This document shows positions 8,393-12,174 of a stretch of DNA of 12,174 nucleotides, piece by piece. Within the stretch, counting starts at the first letter, position 1; each line of letters starts with the position of its first letter. The stretch spans positions 1 to 12,174 of the forward strand of contig MHHC01000071.1 in the NCBI GenBank assembly GCA_001805885.1, read 5' to 3'. The stretch comes from Omnitrophica WOR_2 bacterium RIFCSPLOWO2_12_FULL_51_24. Lineage in GTDB: Bacteria > Omnitrophota > Gorgyraeia > Pluralincolimonadales > Pluralincolimonadaceae. The position numbers were made by a program, and so were the translations under genes. The notes under the pieces were generated by a model. It did not search any database, was not told the DNA's origin, and saw only the letters and a list, made by a program, of their open reading frames with translations.

Positions 8393-9592
8393 TTATTTTT
8401 TAATGAAGTATTCCATAAGCTCGTGGCCGTGCTCGAACGCCAGGCCGGTAGCCTTTGCCGCAACTTCATTATACGCCTCCGCCTTGTTCGGTTCGACTCC
8501 TTTACCGAATACCGCGAACGGCACCGGCTCAGCGGTGTGAGTCCGCACCGAGACCGGCGTACTATGGTCCGGCAGGACCATTATCCTGAAATCTTTTTGT
8601 TTTTTGAATTTTTCAAGGACAGTTCCAACGACAAGCCTGTCGAAATTTTCGATCGCGGCTATCTTTGCGCGCAAGTCGCCGTTATGGCCCGCCTCATCGG
8701 GCGCCTCTACGTGCACGAAGACAAAATCCCTGTCCTTAAGCGAATCTATAGCGTATTTCGCTTTGCCCTTATAATTGGTGTCGTAATAGCCGGTCGCGCC
8801 GGGGACATTTATGACGTTCAATCCTATGGACTTGCCTATTCCCTTTATCAGGTCCACCGCAGAGATGACTGAGCCGTCGACACCAAATTTCTCTTTGAAT
8901 GTAGGCATGTTGGTCTCGACGCCCTGTCCCCACAGCCATATCATATCAGCCGGATTTTCTTTCAGGTCTATCCTCACATGATTTACCTCATGGCTGGAGA
9001 GGAGGGCCCTTGAATCCTCCATAAGTTTTATTAAAAATTCCGCGCCGGCGCCCTTTGGAAGAAAATCCTTTATCATCATCCCTGTTATATCGTGCGGGGG
9101 GACGCATTCTGCAGTGCGCAGCGCTTCCTTCAAAGAGCCGTCCCTTACTATTATCAGATGCCTGTAGCTTACGCCGGGATAAAATTTGACCTTATCCGAG
9201 CCGAGCTTCTTATCGAGGTATCTTATTAAAGTCGCCGCTTCTTCGGAAGTTATGTGGCCCGCCGAATAATCGGCCATCTTCTCCCGGTCGACGGTGACGA
9301 GGTTGCACCTGAACGCGATATCATCCGAGCCGAGCTTTATTCCCATATTCGCGGCCTCGAGCGGGCCTCTTCCCGAGTAATATTTAGCGGGGTCGTAACC
9401 GATGATCGAGAGGTTTGCGACATCAGAAGCCGGCGCAAAACCTTTCGGAATGGTATAGGTCAGCCCGGCCCTTCCGTTCTTGGCTATATAATTCATGTTC
9501 GGGATCTTTGCCGCTTCGAGCGGGGTCTTGTTCCCGAGTTCCTTGATCGGGTAATCCGCCATACCGTCACCTACTAAAACAATATACTTCAT
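8393..9592 (-). CDS. apgM: ApgM-like phosphoglycerate mutase-family protein, probable homoserine kinase
   Basis: This 399-residue protein belongs to the alkaline-phosphatase superfamily, in the branch of archaeal-type cofactor-independent phosphoglycerate mutases. Metal-site elements are VGDGMAD (D9), the nucleophile segment ASDVANLSIIGYDP (S56, D57), DEAGHNGD (D299, H303), PDHSTP (D342, H343) and HTAEP (H352). A subgroup of about this size sits in threonine operons and has been proposed to be homoserine kinase, making O-phospho-L-homoserine. Here it lies between thrC and lysC, near hom, and no GHMP-type thrB is present in the window. That context favours homoserine kinase over glycolytic mutase, although sequence alone does not decide it. 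The ATG overlaps the thrC stop by 4 bases (ATGA), indicating tight coupling. Family membership is near certain; the kinase role is an inference of moderate strength. Confidence 0.88.
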   Translation of the reverse strand: MKYIVLVGDGMADYPIKELGNKTPLEAAKIPNMNYIAKNGRAGLTYTIPKGFAPASDVANLSIIGYDPAKYYSGRGPLEAANMGIKLGSDDIAFRCNLVTVDREKMADYSAGHITSEEAATLIRYLDKKLGSDKVKFYPGVSYRHLIIVRDGSLKEALRTAECVPPHDITGMMIKDFLPKGAGAEFLIKLMEDSRALLSSHEVNHVRIDLKENPADMIWLWGQGVETNMPTFKEKFGVDGSVISAVDLIKGIGKSIGLNVINVPGATGYYDTNYKGKAKYAIDSLKDRDFVFVHVEAPDEAGHNGDLRAKIAAIENFDRLVVGTVLEKFKKQKDFRIMVLPDHSTPVSVRTHTAEPVPFAVFGKGVEPNKAEAYNEVAAKATGLAFEHGHELMEYFIKK

Positions 9593-10656
9593 ATACCTAT
9601 TGCCTTAAGGACCGATTTTATCTCGGCCTTTACAGATTTAGGTTTGCTTAAAGTGGAGACGGCCCTGTCCGGGTCCTTGAGTCCGTGGCCGGTCAAGACA
9701 CAGACGATCTTTGTCTTTTTCGCGTGACGCTTTTTGAAGAAACCCTTGCGTATCATCTTCGAGAGGCCCGCGACAGACGCGGCTGATGCCGGTTCGGCGA
9801 AAACGCCTTCTTTTATCGCGAGGAACTTATAGGCCTCGAGGATCTCTTTATCCGAGACCATATCTATGGTCCCGCCCGATTCATCCCGCGCCGCCTCCGC
9901 TTTTTCCCAGCTGGCGGGATTGCCTATCCTTATCGCGGTCGCGATGGTCTCGGGATGCTCGATCACATGCCCCCTGACGATAGGCGCTGCGCCTTCCGCC
10001 TGAAAGCCCATCATCTTCGGAAGGGCCTTTATCTTTCCGTATTCTTTGAATTCCCTATAACCCTTCCAATACGCGGTAATATTTCCCGCGTTCCCTACCG
10101 GGATGAAATGATAATCCGGGTTAGCCTCAAGCGCTTCACAGATCTCAAAGGCGCCGGTCTTCTGTCCCTCGATGCGGTAAGGATTCAGCGAATTGACAAG
10201 GGTTATCGGATATTTACCGGTTATCTCTTTTACGAGTTCCAATGCTTCATCGAAATTCCCTTTGACGGCAAGCACCTCAGCGCCGTAGATTATGGCCTGG
10301 GCTAATTTGCCCAGGCCTATCTTCCCGTCAGGTATAAGGACGATGCATTTGATCCCCGCGCGCGCGGCGTATGCGGCGGCAGAGGCCGAAGTATTCCCGG
10401 TGGAGGCGCACATTATCGCCTTCGAGCCCTCCTCGACGGCTTTTGAGACCGCCATGGTCATGCCCCTATCCTTGAACGAGCCGGTAGGGTTCGCCCCGTC
10501 AAATTTCAGATAGACCTCGTATCCCTTGCCCAATTTCTTGCTTAAATGGCAGGAATAGATAAGCGGGGTATTGCCCTCGTTGAGGGTTATTACCGGGGTC
10601 TTAGCTGATACCGGAAGGTATTTTCTGTATCTGTCGATCAGGCCGCGCCACATCAT
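9589..10656 (-). CDS. thrC: Threonine synthase
   Basis: ThrC is the PLP enzyme that converts O-phospho-L-homoserine to threonine and phosphate. At 355 residues it is the short form, like those of Thermus and actinobacteria. Features are NEGNTPLI (26-33), the PLP-lysine segment NPTGSFKDRGM (K62), STGNTSASAAAYAA (86-99), the phosphate-binding PVGNAGN (186-192), and a C-terminal PLP-ring segment VCVLTGHGLKDPD (318-330). Two ATG codons stand in tandem at the start (10656-10651); the first lies 1 base after the hom TAA stop. The stop overlaps the start of the putative homoserine kinase by 4 bases, so the enzymes that make and use phosphohomoserine are translationally linked. Threonine deaminase shares the fold, but the neighbours and the short-ThrC features support threonine synthase. 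Confidence 0.96.
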   Translation of the reverse strand: MMWRGLIDRYRKYLPVSAKTPVITLNEGNTPLIYSCHLSKKLGKGYEVYLKFDGANPTGSFKDRGMTMAVSKAVEEGSKAIMCASTGNTSASAAAYAARAGIKCIVLIPDGKIGLGKLAQAIIYGAEVLAVKGNFDEALELVKEITGKYPITLVNSLNPYRIEGQKTGAFEICEALEANPDYHFIPVGNAGNITAYWKGYREFKEYGKIKALPKMMGFQAEGAAPIVRGHVIEHPETIATAIRIGNPASWEKAEAARDESGGTIDMVSDKEILEAYKFLAIKEGVFAEPASAASVAGLSKMIRKGFFKKRHAKKTKIVCVLTGHGLKDPDRAVSTLSKPKSVKAEIKSVLKAIGI

Positions 10657-10657
10657 T

Positions 10658-11953
10658 TTATCTCTCGACCCTTATTGCAACAGTCTTGCGCCTTATCGCC
10701 GCGATCCTGTCGATCTCTTCAAGCGCCTGCCTCATGTTCTTTTCTTTCGCCTCATGGGTCATCATGACTACCGGCACGATGCGCGCCTTGCGCCTCTCCT
10801 TCTGGCCGACACTGGCTATGGAGATCTTATGGCGGCCGAGTATGCCCGCGACTCTCGCGAGGACGCCGGGCTTGTCGATGCATGAGATGCGGATATAGTA
10901 ACTCGCCTCGATATCGTCGATCTTCCTTATCTTTTTTATCGCTTTATTCTTCATATAGATCGGGACCCTGCCGACCGAATTGAATCTCAGGTTGCGCGCC
11001 AGATCGATTATATCGCCCACGACAGAGCTCGCCGCCGGGGCCTGGCCTGCTCCCCTTCCATAGAATAGAGTACCGCCTACCATATCGCCGTGGAGATAAA
11101 TGGCGTTGTAAACTCCGTTTACATTAGCCAGGAGATGTTCTTTCGACAGGAGGGTCGGATGCACCCTTACCTCGATCTGGTTATCCCTCTTCTTGGCGAT
11201 CGCCAGCAATTTTATCGCATAGCCGAATTCATCGGCATATCTGATATCGTTCTGCGAGATATCCAGGATCCCCTCGACGTAGATATCTTCGACTTTTACC
11301 GCTTTCCCGAACCCGAGCAGGGTCAGGATCGCGAGCTTATGCGCGGAATCGTAGCCTTCGATATCGAGGGCCGGATTGCGCTCGGCATAACCCTTCTTCT
11401 TCGCCTCAGCGAGCGCGTCGGAGAAACTCAATCCCTCTTCCGCCATCGAGGACAATATATAGTTCGAGGTACCGTTGACAATGCCGAGAATGGTGTCGAT
11501 CTCGTTGGCGACAAGGCCCTCGCGCAGCGCCTTTATTATCGGGATCCCGCCGCCGACCGACGCTTCGTAGAATATATCCACGCCGGCCTTTTTCGCCGCA
11601 TCGAATATCTCCTCCCCGTGTTCGGTTATAAGGGCTTTGTTAGCGGTGACCACATGCTGTCCGCTCTTTATCGCCTTCAGGACAAACTCTTTGGCGGGAT
11701 GTATGCCGCCGATAAGTTCGACTACTATATCGATGTCGGGATTTCCGATAACCCTGTTGACATCGCCGGTCAGGAGTTTGCGGTTGACCTTGATTCGCTG
11801 CCTTTTCCTCCTCAAGTCGTTATCGCAGATGGCCTTAAGGACAACGCGCGCGCCAACCTGCCTTTCTATCTGGGCGGATCTCTGCAGAAGCGCCCGCGCT
11901 ACTCCGACGCCTACGGTCCCGAATCCTATAAGGCCTACGTTGATCTTTTCCAT
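10658..11953 (-). CDS. hom: Homoserine dehydrogenase with C-terminal ACT domain
   Basis: Hom reduces aspartate 4-semialdehyde to homoserine with NAD(P)H, at the branch towards threonine and methionine. From the ATG at 11953 it has 431 residues: a Rossmann domain with VGLIGFGTVGVGV (6-18), VVTANKALI (101-109, with catalytic-type K106), GIVNGTSNYIL (157-167), and the substrate region AERNPALDIEGYDSAHK with E191, D202 and K206. An ACT domain at about 352-431 (SCIDKPGVLARVAGIL) probably senses threonine. A GTG at 11968 could add five residues, but TGAGG stands 9 bases before the ATG, and the shorter product starts MEKINVGLIG as relatives do. It heads the threonine gene cluster. Confidence 0.96.
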   Translation of the reverse strand: MEKINVGLIGFGTVGVGVARALLQRSAQIERQVGARVVLKAICDNDLRRKRQRIKVNRKLLTGDVNRVIGNPDIDIVVELIGGIHPAKEFVLKAIKSGQHVVTANKALITEHGEEIFDAAKKAGVDIFYEASVGGGIPIIKALREGLVANEIDTILGIVNGTSNYILSSMAEEGLSFSDALAEAKKKGYAERNPALDIEGYDSAHKLAILTLLGFGKAVKVEDIYVEGILDISQNDIRYADEFGYAIKLLAIAKKRDNQIEVRVHPTLLSKEHLLANVNGVYNAIYLHGDMVGGTLFYGRGAGQAPAASSVVGDIIDLARNLRFNSVGRVPIYMKNKAIKKIRKIDDIEASYYIRISCIDKPGVLARVAGILGRHKISIASVGQKERRKARIVPVVMMTHEAKEKNMRQALEEIDRIAAIRRKTVAIRVER

Positions 11954-11962
11954 ATAATGGTA

Positions 11963-11967
11963 CCTCA
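11963..11967 (-). promoter_or_regulatory. Ribosome binding site of hom
   Basis: The minus strand reads TGAGG, 9 bases before the ATG at 11953. It overlaps the competing upstream GTG codon (11968-11966), which supports the ATG as the true start. Confidence 0.6.
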
Positions 11968-12027
11968 CACGTTATCTAGCTTTTCTATCCCTTGCCTATA
12001 CGCTCGAAAATTCCTACATTATCCTGC

Positions 12028-12089
12028 CTCTGCGTTCAAAGCGCCGGTCGGATTTCTAGGGACGAAATCCTCCGCGGCTGAACGCAGAG
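12028..12089. repeat. Nested palindromic element between tRNA-Pro and hom
   Basis: The outer arms are a perfect 11-bp inverted repeat, CTCTGCGTTCA (12028-12038) and TGAACGCAGAG (12079-12089). Inside are a 4-bp pairing (12043-12046 with 12075-12078) and a perfect 7-bp stem, GGATTTC (12050-12056) with GAAATCC (12064-12070), closing a 7-base loop. In total about 22 base pairs lie in 62 bases. No T-run follows on either strand, so it is not a simple intrinsic terminator. It could be a small palindromic genomic repeat (REP or MITE-like), a tRNA 3' processing or stabilising hairpin, or a structured leader of the hom operon. The rest of the 141-base non-coding stretch (11954-12094) holds the hom ribosome binding site and no promoter I can defend. 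Confidence 0.72.
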
Positions 12090-12094
12090 TTATA

Positions 12095-12171
12095 TGGTCG
12101 GGGCGAGCGGACTTGAACCGCTGACCACTTGTACCCCATACAAGTGCTCTACCAAACTGAGCCACGCCCCG
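12095..12171 (-). tRNA. tRNA-Pro (anticodon GGG)
   Basis: The 77-base minus-strand sequence folds as a complete cloverleaf. The acceptor stem pairs CGGGGCG (12171-12165) with CGCCCCG (12105-12099). The D-stem is GCTC/GAGC with a GG-containing loop. The anticodon stem CTTGT/ACAAG encloses the loop ATGGGGT, which gives anticodon GGG at 12137-12135. A 5-base variable region and the T-arm AGCGG-TTCAAGT-CCGCT follow. Discriminator A (12098) and an encoded CCA (12097-12095) complete the 3' end. The opening CGGGG and discriminator A are typical of bacterial tRNA-Pro. It reads CCC and CCU codons. It has the same orientation as the downstream operon, 141 bases before hom. Confidence 0.97.
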
Positions 12172-12174
12172 CGA

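Noticed and set aside
11966..11968. GTG as the start of hom
   Set aside because: It has no ribosome binding site of its own and adds five non-conserved residues; the ATG at 11953 has TGAGG at 9 bases.
12014..12019. ATG-TAG start-stop pair in the hom leader as a minimal upstream reading frame
   Set aside because: A single six-base match without supporting conservation is expected by chance.
12028..12089. Palindrome as a rho-independent terminator or an integron attC site
   Set aside because: There is no T-run after the stem on either strand, and the arms lack the attC core consensus (RYYYAAC/GTTRRRY).
11954..12094. Promoter for the threonine operon
   Set aside because: A GATAAT-like hexamer is present near 12023-12018, but no -35 element stands at a proper distance, and the tRNA and operon may share an upstream promoter.
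11090..12124. 344-codon open frame on the plus strand antisense to hom, reaching into the tRNA
   Set aside because: It runs opposite hom, the palindrome and tRNA-Pro. Its sequence shows no recognisable family, and the open frame follows from the codon bias of hom. The hom reading has full domain support.

Overview
This is a compact bacterial chromosomal segment of about 12 kb. Every protein gene is on the minus strand, so transcription runs from the high coordinates to the low ones. GC content is moderate. The protein families are purely bacterial (UvrB, BirA-type HTH, bacterial LysC). The gene set resembles uncultivated bacteria of the Candidatus Omnitrophota kind, and the apgM-lysC-cimA order is also known from some deltaproteobacteria such as Geobacter. 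I infer the lineage only from general resemblance, and it is not established here.

Layout in the direction of transcription: a tRNA-Pro(GGG) gene (12171-12095); a short non-coding stretch holding a strong nested palindrome (12028-12089); homoserine dehydrogenase (hom); threonine synthase (thrC); a phosphoglycerate-mutase-family protein that is probably the homoserine kinase; aspartokinase (lysC) with a probable internal start for a regulatory subunit; citramalate synthase (cimA); valyl-tRNA synthetase (valS); quinolinate phosphoribosyltransferase (nadC); excinuclease subunit B (uvrB); and the first 29 codons of a BirA-like biotin ligase/repressor, cut by the window edge.

The genes are separated by at most 21 bases or overlap, so the protein genes probably form one operon with translational coupling. 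The upstream half encodes most of the aspartate-to-threonine pathway: LysC, Hom, a non-classical homoserine kinase candidate and ThrC. Aspartate semialdehyde dehydrogenase is not in the window. CimA opens the pyruvate route to 2-oxobutyrate and isoleucine, which bypasses threonine deaminase. ValS uses valine, the sister branched-chain product. The downstream half holds NAD synthesis (NadC), nucleotide excision repair (UvrB) and biotin metabolism (BirA).

No CRISPR array, transposase, phage gene, defence system or toxin-antitoxin pair is visible. I see no clearly new multi-gene system. The points most worth checking are the apparent non-canonical start of nadC, a near-perfect internal ribosome binding site in lysC, the alternative homoserine kinase, and the palindrome between tRNA-Pro and hom.
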